Shown: positions 12,795-23,501 of the stretch, one piece after another
Numbering within the stretch: position 1 is the stretch's first letter
Layout: each line of letters starts with the position of its first letter
Assembly (NCBI RefSeq): GCF_000003195.3
Contig: NC_012870.2
Location: 20,266,501-20,330,500 of the forward strand
Direction of reading: 5' to 3'
Source of the DNA: Sorghum bicolor
Taxonomy: Eukaryota; Streptophyta; Magnoliopsida; Poales; Poaceae
Length of the DNA: 64,000 nt
The notes under the pieces: model-generated
What the model was told of the DNA's origin: nothing
Seen by the model: the letters and a program-made list of their open reading frames with translations, nothing else
The model's database searches: none
Position numbers and translations under genes: made by a program

Positions 12795-12871
12795 TTTAGT
12801 CCCGGTTCCTGGCTAGAACCGAGACTAAAAGTTGCCTTTAGTCCCGGTTCTAGCCAGGAACCGGGACTAAA
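12795..12871. repeat. 35-bp-arm hairpin of CACTA subterminal motif
   Basis: Seen: arm 12795-12829 (TTTAGTCCCGGTTCCTGGCT...) and arm 12837-12871 are inverted copies with one mismatch, separated by 7 bases. A further TTTAGTCCCG copy follows at about 12880. The motif normally lies near the ends, but here it sits mid-element, just upstream of the second transcription unit. Confidence 0.9.
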
Positions 12872-13087
12872 AGGTGGACCTTTAGTCCCGATGCGTATCA
12901 CCGACCGGGACCAAAACTCAATCAATATCAAGAACATGTCGTTAGCATGGGGTTTGGTTAGGCTTGGTTGAGTTTGTAAGAAAAGATAGTAGGTTGAAGG
13001 GCTTCATTGATCAGTAAACCTACGGTGCTGGTAAGGTCGGGACAGTGGTCCGCTTTGCTGGCCCCCGGGACTAAAGGTCTCCGCGTG

Positions 13088-13094
13088 TATATAA
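13088..13094 (+). promoter_or_regulatory. TATA box of the second CACTA transcription unit
   Basis: TATATAA occurs in the context CGCGTGTATATAAGCAAACAG, directly after a GGGACTAAAGGTCTCC subterminal motif and about 620 bp before the ATG at 13707. The intervening GC-rich leader fits a 5' UTR, probably with an intron. Confidence 0.55.
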
Positions 13095-13239
13095 GCAAAC
13101 AGTCGTCTTTCTCCTCGATCTAGTTCGACTGAGCCCTAGTTTTCCTCCGCCGCGCGCCGCTCCCTGCCGTCGCATCGCGCCCTTGTCCCCGGCCAAGCGC
13201 CGTCGTCGTCTCGAGCCCAGGAGCGCCGCCGCCGCCACC

Positions 13240-13440
13240 GCCGCCACCCCTCGTCCCCGGCCCGAGCCGAGGACCGTACGGAGCGTCGCGTCGAGCTCCG
13301 ACGACCCGAGCCGAGGACCTTCTTCTTCTACGCGCGGCACCGACGACCCTCGTCCTCGGCCCGAGCCGAGGACGTACAGAGCGCCGCCACCGCCGAGCTC
13401 CTTGCACCGACCCTCGTCCTTGGCCCGAGCCAAGGACCCT
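13240..13440. repeat. GC-rich minisatellite containing a palindrome
   Basis: Seen: TCCTCGGCCCGAGCCGAGGA-type units recur near 13255, 13305, 13350 and 13410 (the last with TTGG/CCAAGG). The core is nearly self-complementary. It lies in the presumed leader of the second CACTA gene; the open frames here on both strands are composition artefacts. Confidence 0.7.
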
Positions 13441-13706
13441 CCTTGCGCCGTGCCGAGCTTCGATCTTCTCCAGCCGGCACCGAGCAGTTATTGTCGTTCC
13501 TGGCCATGTTTACTTGCAAAAAATTATACAAAATGTGAAAAGTATGATTAGTTAGTAGGGATAGATATTGAGATGAGATGTATAATTTCTATTTTATATT
13601 TTATCTTTTGTATTATGTTAGCCCTTAGTTTATGTTAGCCCTTAGTTGTAATTAGTTTATGTTAGCTCTTAGTTGTAATTAGTTTATGTTAGCCCTTATT
13701 GTAGAA

Positions 13707-15239
13707 ATGGCCAATCCGAATGACAACATGGATGATGCAATGATGGACCTAATCAACAGCGGCGCCAATCAAGATTCCCAAGGCGAAGATGATGGGAGTC
13801 AGTACTTTGCTGATTATGAAGAACTTGTGGGCTATGTTACACGGATACTCCAAGAGGGATGACGTATCCGTATCCGATACTCGTCGGGTACGCGGATACG
13901 GATACTTGGATACACCATTTTAGTGGGTTTTGTTTTTAGAAAGTGTGTATCCGCGTATTCGATACGTATTGTATCCGATACTCGTACCCGTACTCGTGTA
14001 ACGTAGCTTGTGGGAGACAATCTTGATGAGGACTATCTACAATCTAGTATATATGTATATATATGAAATTAAAATAAATGACATTTATACTAATATATTT
14101 ATACTTGTTTGTGTAGCCCTCTAAATCGGCGACAACTTCTAAGAAGAGTAGAAAAGTGCGCGGCCCGAAGAAGCCGTTGGAGGGTCGGTACATTCTGTCG
14201 GAATTTGATGAGGGTACAGGACAAGTACTTGGGGCTAATTCTAAAAAATTTATTACGCACTGTGGCTACCTTGTAAGGGACAGGCTCCCGGTCAGTGCTC
14301 GTGAATGGAGGCAACGGAAAGATAACCTTAATATTAGTTTTGTCTCAGATCGTGATAAGAAATTAATTTGGCTAGATATCCTTCAACATTTCACGCTCGA
14401 TACACAGGATGAAGCTTTGAAGGAGAAGGTTAAAATCTGGGCTATGCAGAAGATGGCCAAACAATTTCAGGCTTGGAAGAAGACATTATACAAGACTTTT
14501 GTTGCACAAGGCCGGACACCAGATTTCACCAACAAGGCCTACGTCAAGTTGAGGCCTTTTTGGGATGAGTTCGTAGAGTTTAAGAACTCAGAAGAGGGTC
14601 AGGCACGGATGGTCAAGAATCAGGAAAATGCTAAACAAAAGCAATACCACCATCACTTGAGTTCAGGTGCTACAGGACTGCTATTCCTAAGTGGCAAAAG
14701 CTGGATTAGGAGATTCTTGGAAGAGGGATCGAACCAGAATCAATGCACTGGCCTGAGCGCGCCAAGTATTGGTTCTTCGGTCACGGAGGAATCATAGACC
14801 TAGAGACCGGAAAGATAGTGTACGGCGAAAAGCTCGAGAGAGTAGGACAGAGAATGGCCTATGCTAGAGGATTAGTTGAAAGCGGCACCTGGCGGCCAAA
14901 TAGAGAAAAGGATGAGCTGACATACGCCCTGGAGACTGCTGAACACGGTGGGCGAACCAGAGGCTATGGGGAGGTATCGTGGGAGCATGGCTTCCCTAAA
15001 GATAGACCGATTTATAGAAGCCGCCAACGAAAGAAGAAAGAGGAAGCAGAGCGGTTGTATAGGTTGGAGGCAATGATGATGGAGTCACGCGAAGCGGCTC
15101 GTGAAGCGATAGCGCGAGAGAAAGCGCTTGAAGAGAGAATGAACGAGGAGATCAAAAGACAAGTGCAGATTGCAGTAAGTTCTATACAAGGGAAAACTGC
15201 ATCAGAGCCTAGAGTCAACATTAGCCCCCCGGTCAGTTG
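13707..15239 (+). pseudogene. Transposase_24-like (Ptta/En/Spm) protein, interrupted
   Basis: This is the TNPA-side protein of the CACTA element. The first exon starts at ATG 13707 (MANPNDNMDD..., acidic) and is cut by a hAT MITE at 13832-14006. The main exon, from about 14117, reads GPKKPLEGRYILSEF, then TPDFTNKAYVKLRPFWDEF, then WPERAKYWFFGHGG and a basic coiled-coil tail (SREAAREAIAREKALEERMN) to the stop at 15239. Two lesions lie between about 14670 and 14720: a frame change after HHLSSG, and a TAG in the other frame. The family is recognised from the KAYVKLRPFWDEF and ARGLVESGTWRPNREKDELT stretches. In En/Spm systems this kind of protein binds subterminal repeats. Confidence 0.8.
13832..14006. 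mobile_element. hAT-type MITE, 175 bp, in a CACTA exon
   Basis: Seen: ends CTATGTTACACG and CGTGTAACGTAG are inverted repeats, and the 8-bp target CTTGTGGG flanks both sides (13824-13831 and 14007-14014). Removing the insert plus one target copy restores the reading EELVG-DNLDED. The interior is full of TATCCGTATCCGATACTCG-type repeats. Confidence 0.92.
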
Positions 15240-15650
15240 AAAAGTAGTTGCGCTTCCACGGAGATGCCAACTATTCAAGACGACGTGGGGCTGCACTTTC
15301 CGGTGGATGACATCACTGAACCTCTGACAACATGTGAGCTGCACATTCCACAGGGGACTGCCACAATCATGGTTGCTGTCGCTGTTGTAACTCCTGTCGA
15401 CCCTATGAGGACACCAAGAATCCATGGGGCGATAGTTCCACCTGGATATGCTAGTGTCTCGGTGGATAGAGTTGTCAAAGGCTTCAGTAATGTGCAGCTT
15501 GAGATAGAAGGAGGTGATGGAGAGAAGACTCTAGGAGAAGCAAAGAAGACTTTTATTTGTTGGCGCAAGCGCTACATCATTATTCCTAGGGCATCACCTA
15601 GTAGTCTACCACCACCTCCTCGTCATGAACCTAATCCTAGGTGCGGATAA
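15237..15650 (+). CDS. DUF8039-like segment of the second CACTA gene
   Basis: A 137-residue open stretch with the run ELHIPQGTATIMVAVAVVTP, then PRIHGAIVPPGYASVSVDRV and KTFICWRKRYIIIP. I recognise this as the domain (DUF8039-type) that recurs between Transposase_24 and Ulp1 parts in grass CACTA elements; its function is unknown. It overlaps the stop of the preceding frame by a few bases. In an intact element it is probably one exon of a long TNPA-Ulp1 protein, with an intron after about 15640. The ATG at 15237 is not necessarily used. Confidence 0.65.
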   Translation: MKSSCASTEMPTIQDDVGLHFPVDDITEPLTTCELHIPQGTATIMVAVAVVTPVDPMRTPRIHGAIVPPGYASVSVDRVVKGFSNVQLEIEGGDGEKTLGEAKKTFICWRKRYIIIPRASPSSLPPPPRHEPNPRCG

Positions 15651-15761
15651 AAATTGACTATACATTTGTTCACTAACTTTATTTTACATTCTCTTAGTTA
15701 GCAGTTTACTCATATATCTTTTCGTTTCACAGGTGGTCACCAACATGTCATAGTACTGCGA

Positions 15762-17804
15762 GTGATGACGAGGGAGTGCAAGACACGGCTGCATCGCCTC
15801 GGTCTCCAACGCCACCACCTTAGGCTCCAACGCCACCACCTAGGGCTCCAACACCGCCACCTCGGGCTCCAACACCGCCACCTAGGGCTCCAACGCCACC
15901 TAAGGCTCCAATGCCACCTCCTCGGGCTCCAACACCGCCACCGGCCACCCCATCGCCTCCACATGTGGCTCCAGCACGAAAGAAGAGGCCAGCCACACAA
16001 TCAAATGTGTCAGCCGCCCCGCCGCCAAAAAAGAAAGCCTCCGAAAAGAAACAAGCTATCATTCCTAAGAAGCTGTCCTATGAGAAGACTGATGCAAAAA
16101 TAAATGCTTCAGTAAAATCAGACATGGATAGTTTCTTCAAGAAACTTAAGACTGAAAGAGAAGCCAAGCGAAACCCTGAGAAGCCATATCTCTTACTACG
16201 GCCAGAAGATTTACGACAAAGGGTTGAGGCTCAACAAAAAAAGAGGCGTGAAGCTCAGAAAGAATCATCATCTTTATCGGACTATGATCGCACTTTAACG
16301 AAATCCATAGAAGAAGAGAAGAAGAAAGAGAAAAGAGCACGCAAGGGTATAGCACAGCTCGGGGAACAATCAAAGCAATCAGTGCCTCCGCTAGTCATTG
16401 GAAATGAATATGGTTCAAACATTGACGTGCTAGACCAGCAGATACCGGCAGAATTAAAATTTGATGAGCTTGAATTTTTTTTGCGGAAACTAGTCTTAGC
16501 TTAGCCCAAATGATAGCTGGGGCACCAATTGAAAGTGCTCCATAAATTGATCATTGGCAAAAGAAATATACATATGGCAAGAGTTTATACAACCCTGCGG
16601 CCCTCAGCAAGCTTGGAACGCAAATGTACATGCTAAACAAATGGTACATGGCAGCGTGCGTCAGAAAAGCAGATGACTATCTTTGTGTCCGAATTAGAAA
16701 CTATCATTACTTCCGTGGTGATGGTATTATTTATGTTCAATTTAATGAGCTACACCAACTATGTCACATGGACGCTCTTGACAAATCTCTAATGAGTTGC
16801 TTCTGTCTGTAAGTGATTCTTTCTTTCAATAATATCACTGTAACTTATCATGTATATATATAACTAATTACAGAAACCCGCTATACATATGCAGAAACAT
16901 GATGAGGGACCTCAGAGTTAGAAATGACAAGGAGATTGTATTTGTGGATCCAAATGTTGTATTCAAAGACCACAAGACCCCGTATGTCTTATGGAGAACT
17001 CAAACGGAGAGAAATCTACGAAGGTTCTTGATCAACTAAAAAGATAAAAGATATATACTCTTTTCCTACAACTTTAAGTAAGTGTCGTTATCGTGTGTAC
17101 ATTCTATTTAACTAATTAATCAGATCAATATGAAGATATATACTAATTTTGCCTACATATACACACAAATACAACTTTCATTGGATACTAATTGTCATTG
17201 ATCTCTGGCAATGTCAATTGGTAATCTATGACTCGTTGAGAAAACCACGGGACGATTACCAGAAAATAATAGATATTATCCAAGGGTAACTCCGATCTCT
17301 ATATATTAAATTCTGCTCTTTTAACTTGGTAATAGATAATTAATAATGATCGTTTTATTGCTAGGGTTTGGGCTGGGTTCATAAAGAAACACCGTCCAGA
17401 GTTGAACGCAGCACTTTCAAAGCCCATCTTACTTCAGTGGGTTCTACGGCAGACACCGGGCAACAATTTGTGTGGCTACTATGTGTGCGAGTTTATGACG
17501 GTCTATGCCAAAAGAACTAATCTTGAGCACCTAAAAGTATGTAACATGTATATATAATAAGTTTATTTCATTTATTTGTTGCTATTTAATAAATTCTATT
17601 CATACCTCTAACTTTTTTCTTTAATGTCTATTAAAGGAGATGTGGCTGAAGGAGCAGGTGTTGGATGCTGTGCGCCTAAAAGGAATTCAGGAGACAATCG
17701 CATGATTTTTTAACGACCAAGTCCTGAATCCCGACGGCTAGCGCTACTTCAACCCTCAGGAGCCGATGAAACCAAATAACGATGATCATTTGTACGATGC
17801 TTGA
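15762..17804 (+). pseudogene. Pro/Lys-rich region plus Ulp1-type (C48) cysteine protease
   Basis: Roughly 15780-15960 is a minisatellite encoding APTPPPR-like repeats; 15960-16504 is very basic (ARKKRP, PPPKKKASEKK). The Ulp1 part follows in exons at about 16504-16808 (WYMAACVRKADDYLCVRIR, FNELHQL, MDALDKSLMSC), 16874-17080, 17177-17285 and 17366-17540, ending at about 17804. Candidate catalytic residues are visible: His in FHWILIVID (17180), Asp in LVIYDSL (about 17230), and Cys in NNLCGYYVC (17470-17472). Ulp1 proteases cut SUMO or related tags; why CACTA elements keep one is not known. Lesions: TAA at about 16541, a stop near 17037, no AG acceptor visible just before FHWIL, and stops near 17700 and 17740. 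Probably inactive. Confidence 0.75.
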
Positions 17805-18041
17805 GTGGCGGAGATAAATTGTGTTGTAAATACTTTGTCCGTGAAACATATGTGTAAATATTATATTATGAACCTATAGATACATATTATATATATAGTG
17901 TTTTATAGTATATTTATATGTAATACTTTAAATTATATAAATTATAGGTGCGCGTTTCATAAAGTACCAGCAAACAATACGCATTCGAAAATAATAATAA
18001 CATAATTGTAAACCCTAAATGAAAAACCAAATGAAAAAAAG

Positions 18042-18157
18042 TCTTTAGTCCCGGTTGGTAGCAACAACCGAGACTAAAAGTGGAGGCCAGATGACACACC
18101 CTGGCGCACCTTTTAGTCCCGGTTGCTGTTACCAACCGGAACTAAAGGTGGACCTTT
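18042..18157. repeat. 3' subterminal repeats of the CACTA element (inner part)
   Basis: TTTAGTCCCGGTTGGTAGCA, the inverse CAACCGAGACTAAAAG, then TTTAGTCCCGGTTGCTG and ACCAACCGGAACTAAAGG. The array is split by the solo LTR and resumes at 23381. Confidence 0.85.
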
Positions 18158-20319
18158 TGAAACGATCTAGATTTTTTCACAAAGGAAAAAATCCACAGAT
18201 TCGAATTATAATATAATAATTCAAAAATTGAACCATCGCATTATCATATATCAGCTGTTATCGTAGTCATACATCGTGAGAAACAAGATTACAACACATT
18301 TGCTTTACAACTCTTGGTCAACAAGCCTATTACATCGTTTTTCTAGCGGAAACACACGGGTCTTTATCAGAGTCGATATAGCGCGTCAACGGTGAAGGCT
18401 CCTCCTTCACGGGCGATCATCAGAGTCGGCGTAGTTTATCAGCGGGCGTAGCCTTCATCTCCGAACCAAACTTGAGCGCAGGAACGAGACCACCTAATTC
18501 TTCTATTCTCCATAGTTATCGTCATAGACCACGTTCAAAACCTGCTAAACAATTTTTAGTACGATTTGTACTGGCTACTGGCTCCCACCCTATGCTTTTG
18601 CGTAGCTTTGTGGTAGGTGGAAATGCAAAGGGTATATCAAAAGGCCTATATATATGGCTGTAGTTTCTCCTATGCAAGTTCATCAATATTTAATAATAAT
18701 AATTCATCAAGTTTTATTCCATCTCATCCACACATCCATCCATCCATCCCATCACACACATCTCACCACACTCTCACTCTCTAGGCGGCAAGTACGACTC
18801 CCGCTCGTGCCTTGCCTCAACGGCCAACGTCAGATCCAACACAAACCCAGGGGAAGGTAGAAGAGACTCCTCTCACTAGTCAAGCGAAGCGGAACATAGG
18901 AAAGGTCCATAGTGGAGAAAACGGCATATGTATCGATCGATCAACCAAACTCTGCAGAGGTTTACACTAACCACAAGATCACCATCATCGACGAACCGGC
19001 TCGTCTAGGCTGATACCGGGCTGCCTTCCAACTAAATACGATGCCACCCTACCACTCAGGACTGGGGCCATACCGGAGTACCACCGGCATGCTGAGACTG
19101 TGAGGCGTAGTACCGGGCCCTCAAAGGTCACTACGCTGTCTTAGGAGGGTGTGGGTCCTCATGCCCGTACCTCCCTACACTATCCGCTATCAACCTAGTA
19201 GTAGTGGCACCGCACTAGCTGGTCGTACATCCGTCCCGCACCATAATAAGGCGAGTGGCGTGTAAAGCTTCCTACGAACTGGTTCTCAGAACATCTCAGT
19301 CCTTAGGGTGACCGAACAGAACATCTTCACGAGAGGCCAGCCGATGCCCCTCTCGACGGGACACCCGGCTACCCCGTGCTATACAGCACCTCCCATCCCG
19401 GTGCTTCGTCCCACGAAGACACTCCACTCCGGGACCTCTCCCTGTCACATGTACCCGCCACAGGTATCTCTCGTGGAGAACGCCCAGGTAGCGTCCTCCG
19501 GCAAGACTTGTCCCCAGGACTCGTCGTAGATCCTGCTCGGTCGACTCGACCCTCACCACACACCCAAGACACACGCCAAGATCTCCCCAAGTCCATTATC
19601 CATTTCTTAACCAGTTATCGGCACCACGTGCCTTACCCACTCACATCCAATCCTCCACAATGCATCACATCATAGATATAATGCGTAGTAGAAGCAGTAG
19701 CAAGTAGTATGCAAGCATCTAACCTAACAGCGGGTGTGCGAGGGTTATAGGTTGCAACAAGGCAATGGCTCACAAGCATTTCTACCATACAACCTATCAT
19801 AGTTCATTTGCATAAAAGTAAAGCACTAGCATCTACAATATTGCATGTCTAATAGGATTCTACGAGGTTGGGTGGGACGTGGCACCTGTCGAGTGACATT
19901 TCCAAGATCCTCAGTTCACTTGTAGTTGTACTCATCCAAGGTCTTTCTCCTATCTGCATGTCCTTCCTTCGACTGGTTCCGATTCGATCATCGCTAATCG
20001 AAGCAACTACCTCGTAAACGACAATCAAGGCGAAACAATCAAACTACTAGACCTCAAAAGACTGCGAAAAGAGACAAAGAACACTGAAGAACAACTACAC
20101 TAAAAGAGTACCGAAAGGATAATGACTTAGCCCTCTCGGTGGATGTCCGATCCCTGGGCTAAAAGAAATGAGAATGGTTGTTTACTAAGTACAAGCTAGA
20201 GTCTTCGCCTAGCCGTTACTTCCCGGGTCGATCGTGTCGACCTGTACGGCTTTAATAACAAAGGCGTAGACCCTAACTTATTCTAAGTAAACACCACGTC
20301 TTACGGTCTTCCGATCCAA

Positions 20320-21640
20320 GTGTCTTAGAGATCGACGGGAATCGAAGAGACTACAAGCACGAGAAGTTCCGGTCTCTCTCAATCCATACGCCATTGTAGC
20401 TGGCGAGAGCCAAGAGAGGGTGGAACAAAGAGAGAAGAAAAGGGGAGTGGTCTACTCCTTCCAATCCACTCGCCATGGTAAGAGGTGGGGAATTAGAAAG
20501 AGTGACACACAAAGAACACGAGTGCTCGAGCTACTTGTAGGGTACCACGACCTAGGTACACTGAATGCACTAAGACATCACCAGGGTTCTTAGCGGTGCG
20601 GTTGTCACTGTGAGAACCAAAGAAATGCTACGGTCGAATAGGTACAAGCATACAAGAGTTTAAGCACGAAGAACCAAAAAGGCGGGAAAAGACATGGGAT
20701 TCACCTTCCTTTGATCCGCTCGCCATAGCAATGGCGGGAATCGCGAGATTGGAAACAAAACACCAAACAAACAAAAAGGGCTCAACCCCCATCTTACTGG
20801 ATCGACGGGGATTGAGAACAAGAGAGAAGAAGAACGAAATCACTCTTTCATCCAACTCGCCATGGAACAAATGACAGTTGGAGAAAAAGATATATGAGCC
20901 CACAATCTACACCAACTCATAACACTTCACGACCTAGGTGCTTCTGAATCAGCACAAGGTCATTCCTATAGTTCCAGACGATGCGGTTGTCATCGCAGGA
21001 ACTAGGGAAATGCCCAGGTCTAGGTGGCATAAGCATACGAGACAGATAAGATAAACATGCGAGAAAAATAGAATAGGCTCGATGGCCATGGCGAGGCGTC
21101 TCGCGACCATGAGCTTCACCTAACGAGTTGGCTTCCGACTGTTCTACCAGGGTTGCTCCTAATCTGTATCCCACTAGACTAGATCACAGAGAACTCGAAG
21201 GTGCGGGTAAGAACCGCGTCGATAACAACATCGAGTCCACGATGACCACGTCTGAGGGACGGGAACAAGAGCTAACGACCGTAGCGCAACAAAGTCAACT
21301 AAACACAGGGAATGAGTTAGGCTCGGCATCGCGATCACGGCGGGACGAACCCACGATCGAAATGATCGAACGCTCTACCATTTTCCCTAACCAGCTCGAA
21401 GGCTCGGTCCTCAGGCATGCAAATAACAAAAGAAGGAACAACGGAAATACAAGAGAAGGGACATGCTCGGCATTACGGCCATGGCGAGACGAACTCGCGA
21501 TCGCAACATTCAAACACGTCACTCTCTCAACCGGCTCGACGGCACGGTCCACAACGACAAGAACAAATACACAAATTGCAACACTAACAAGACGACGACT
21601 CGGAGTAGCACATTTCCATAGCGACCAAAAGAGATAGAGA
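20320..21640 (-). repeat. Imperfect internal modules within the solo LTR
   Basis: Seen: ACGACCTAGGT ... GCGGTTGTC ... AAATGC ... ATAAGCATACGAGA-type blocks occur near 20545-20660 and 20928-21045. CCACTCGCCATGG / CCGCTCGCCATAG / CAACTCGCCATGG occurs repeatedly between 20390 and 20870. ACGGCCATGGCGAGACGAAC-like phrases recur near 21085, 21340 and 21475. Spacing is irregular, so these are old tandem modules. Confidence 0.6.
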
Positions 21641-22702
21641 TAGATAAATAAATAGACCGGCACGAAGGCACGGCACAGGCATAAATAGATAGAGATAAAT
21701 CATGTATCGACAAGTGTAGATAGATGGATATAGACGATAACTAACAAGTATATACAAAGGTACAAGAATGAAGGGCAAGGGTTTTGCCGACGTCACGGAG
21801 GGCGTCAACTCAGTTCAAGGTTCGACCTTGGTGTGCCGAGGATAGGCGTAGATCAACTGCAAGCCTGCAGCTGGCCGGCTGTGGCTCACTGCGGCTGGCC
21901 GGAATGTGCAGCAGGCATCGGGAAGGCGTCACATCTTCGGCAAAGGCACAACGAGGCCAAAGCTTCCCTGCAACCGCAGTAAAACACGGCACGAAGGCCG
22001 ATCTCAGCAAGGACAGTGGCAATATTAACGATAAAGTGGAAAAGGGTAGAGCTTGGCCATTGGTGGCTTAGCGTCGCAGCTGAGGTACTCGGGCGCCGTG
22101 GTTGCAGGCGACGTCGTGGCGGGAACGGTGGTCGCGGCTCCTGGTCGCGGACTGAGGCTGGGGCGGCAGCGCTCGACGGAGTGGTGGAGCAGGGCCGAGC
22201 CGGTGCTGACTGCGTCACGGGCTCGGCGAGGCCGTGGACGACGTCGCGGCGTCGGGGCAGACCGGCGTCGGGGTCGGGGTTGCGGTCACCCCGGCCGGCA
22301 TGGACGCAGTCTCCACGGCGCGGAGCTCCTACTCGGCGTCGCGGCGGGTTCCCGGGGCGAGGGCGAGGGCGCACGGCGTCTTGGGCGCGGCGAGGTCGAG
22401 GGTGCGGACGCGTCGGGGCTCGACGTCGCGCTCGGTGAGGCCGTAGATGGGGAGGTGCTCGGCGTGGAAGCTCTGGTCGGTTGACGTCGTCGCTGCCTTG
22501 TCGAGGTGGCTCGTCGTGGCGCCGGAGGTGGAGCTCCGTCGGGGTCGGGGGCGAGGTGGTGCTTGGCGGCGTCATGACGAGGAGGAGCTCGCGGTGCTGT
22601 CAGCGTCGGGGCTCTCCATGGCCGGTAGGCCGTGCGTGGCGAGGCCTCGGTGCTGCTCAGCGGCGGCGCAGGCAGGAGAGGGTGGCGGCGGCGCCGGTCG
22701 GC

Positions 22703-22709
22703 TTTTATA
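22703..22709 (-). promoter_or_regulatory. Candidate LTR promoter TATA box
   Basis: On the minus strand the sequence reads GCGCTATAAAAGCCGACC, about 670 bases inside the LTR start at 23375. That is a fitting place for a U3 promoter, and the GC-rich DNA downstream would be the leader. Confidence 0.5.
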
Positions 22710-23380
22710 GCGCAGTGCCCTAGGGCTTCGTGGTGGGGCGGCCATCTCCGACGTCCATGCCGCGAGCAGGACACGCGGCGTTGATCCGGGCACGCACGTC
22801 GAGGGGAGAGGGCAGGCGCGCGTCGCGGGCATCGGGGCGCTGGGGTGCGGCGTCTCAGGCGGTGGCGGCTGCTCCTGGCTGGGGTTGGGAGTGCCCAGCT
22901 AGGGTTGGGGAGGCGCACAGGAGCTGGGCCGGCGGGGTTGCTTGGGCCGCGTCCGCGCTGGGCCGAGCGAGGCGGGGGAGGGGAGCGGGCCGCAGGCAGA
23001 GGGAGAGGAGTGGGCCGCGGGGAGAAATGGAGGGAGATTCGGCCCAAGAGAAATGAAAAAGGAAATCCTCCATTTATGAGCAAGGGAATTTGAGGGAGAT
23101 TCAAATATATAGATATGGAATCGGACTCGAAGGAATACGATAGAGATTTGAGAGGACTTTGCTACGGATTTGTGCACTCCAAACCCTAATTAAGACTCAA
23201 CTCCAAATCGACTCACGAACAAAGGCACTCGTCTACAAACAATTCTATATGAATGCGACAACTTGTTAGCGGGTTAGAATCGAGTTAGACCTAAAAACTA
23301 TATGTTTCACACGATTACATGAAAAATTTTAAAAATCTCGTATTTTTGGTTTACGTAAAAGTCTGGGATGTTACACCTTT

Positions 23381-23501
23381 AGGTTCCGGTTCTTGGAACC
23401 GGTACTAAAGGTGGAACATTTAGTCCCGAAACCTTAGTCCCGGTTACGTAGCCGGGACTAAAGGCCCCTAAGGCCTAGGGCTAAAGCCCTTCCTGCTAGC
23501 A
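23381..23501. repeat. 3' subterminal repeats and right end of the CACTA element
   Basis: GGTTCCGGTTCTTGGAACCGG, TTTAGTCCCG, CCTTAGTCCCGGTTACGTAGCCGGGACTAAAGG, then GCTAAAGCCCTTCCTGCTAGCA. The last piece mirrors the left end CACTAGTACAGAGGCATTT with several substitutions. Confidence 0.65.

Larger units (their letters stand above)
18158..23375 (-). mobile_element. Solo LTR of a long-LTR retrotransposon, 5.2 kb, nested in the CACTA element
   Basis: Seen: on the minus strand the block starts TGTAACATCCCAGACTTTTA and ends CTAGATCGTTTCA, giving TG...CA ends. The 5-bp target CCTTT lies on both sides (18153-18157 and 23376-23380), and both flanks are CACTA subterminal repeats. No second copy of either end is found inside, so this is one LTR left by recombination, not a full element. 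LTRs this long are known in large non-coding elements (LARDs) of grasses; I cannot name the family. The interior has reiterated modules (20300-21640), a very GC-rich part (22040-23090) and a minus-strand TATA box. The open frames inside are not recognised proteins. Confidence 0.85.
6882..23501 (+). mobile_element. CACTA (En/Spm) DNA transposon, about 16.6 kb with nested insertions
   Basis: Seen: the left end is CACTAGTACAGAGGCATTT at 6882. Inverted copies of TTTAGTCCCGGTTGGT follow from 6959, and the same motifs recur at 18042-18157 and 23381-23470. The right end CCCTTCCTGCTAGCA (to 23501) is a worn inverse of the left end; the expected TAGTG is altered. Coding content fits the family: TNP2 transposase with DUF4218/DUF4216-like parts, then a Transposase_24-like gene and a Ulp1-type protease. 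Nested inside are a 5.2-kb solo LTR and a 175-bp hAT MITE, so without them the element is about 11.2 kb. The 3-bp target duplication is not conserved (CTA at left, GGC at right), which makes the right boundary less certain. Frameshifts and stops indicate a non-autonomous, ageing copy. Confidence 0.85.

Noticed and set aside
22286..23104. 272-codon minus-strand frame rich in Pro, Arg and Ala
   Set aside because: Lies in the GC-rich part of the solo LTR, overlaps open frames on all sides, and has no domain.
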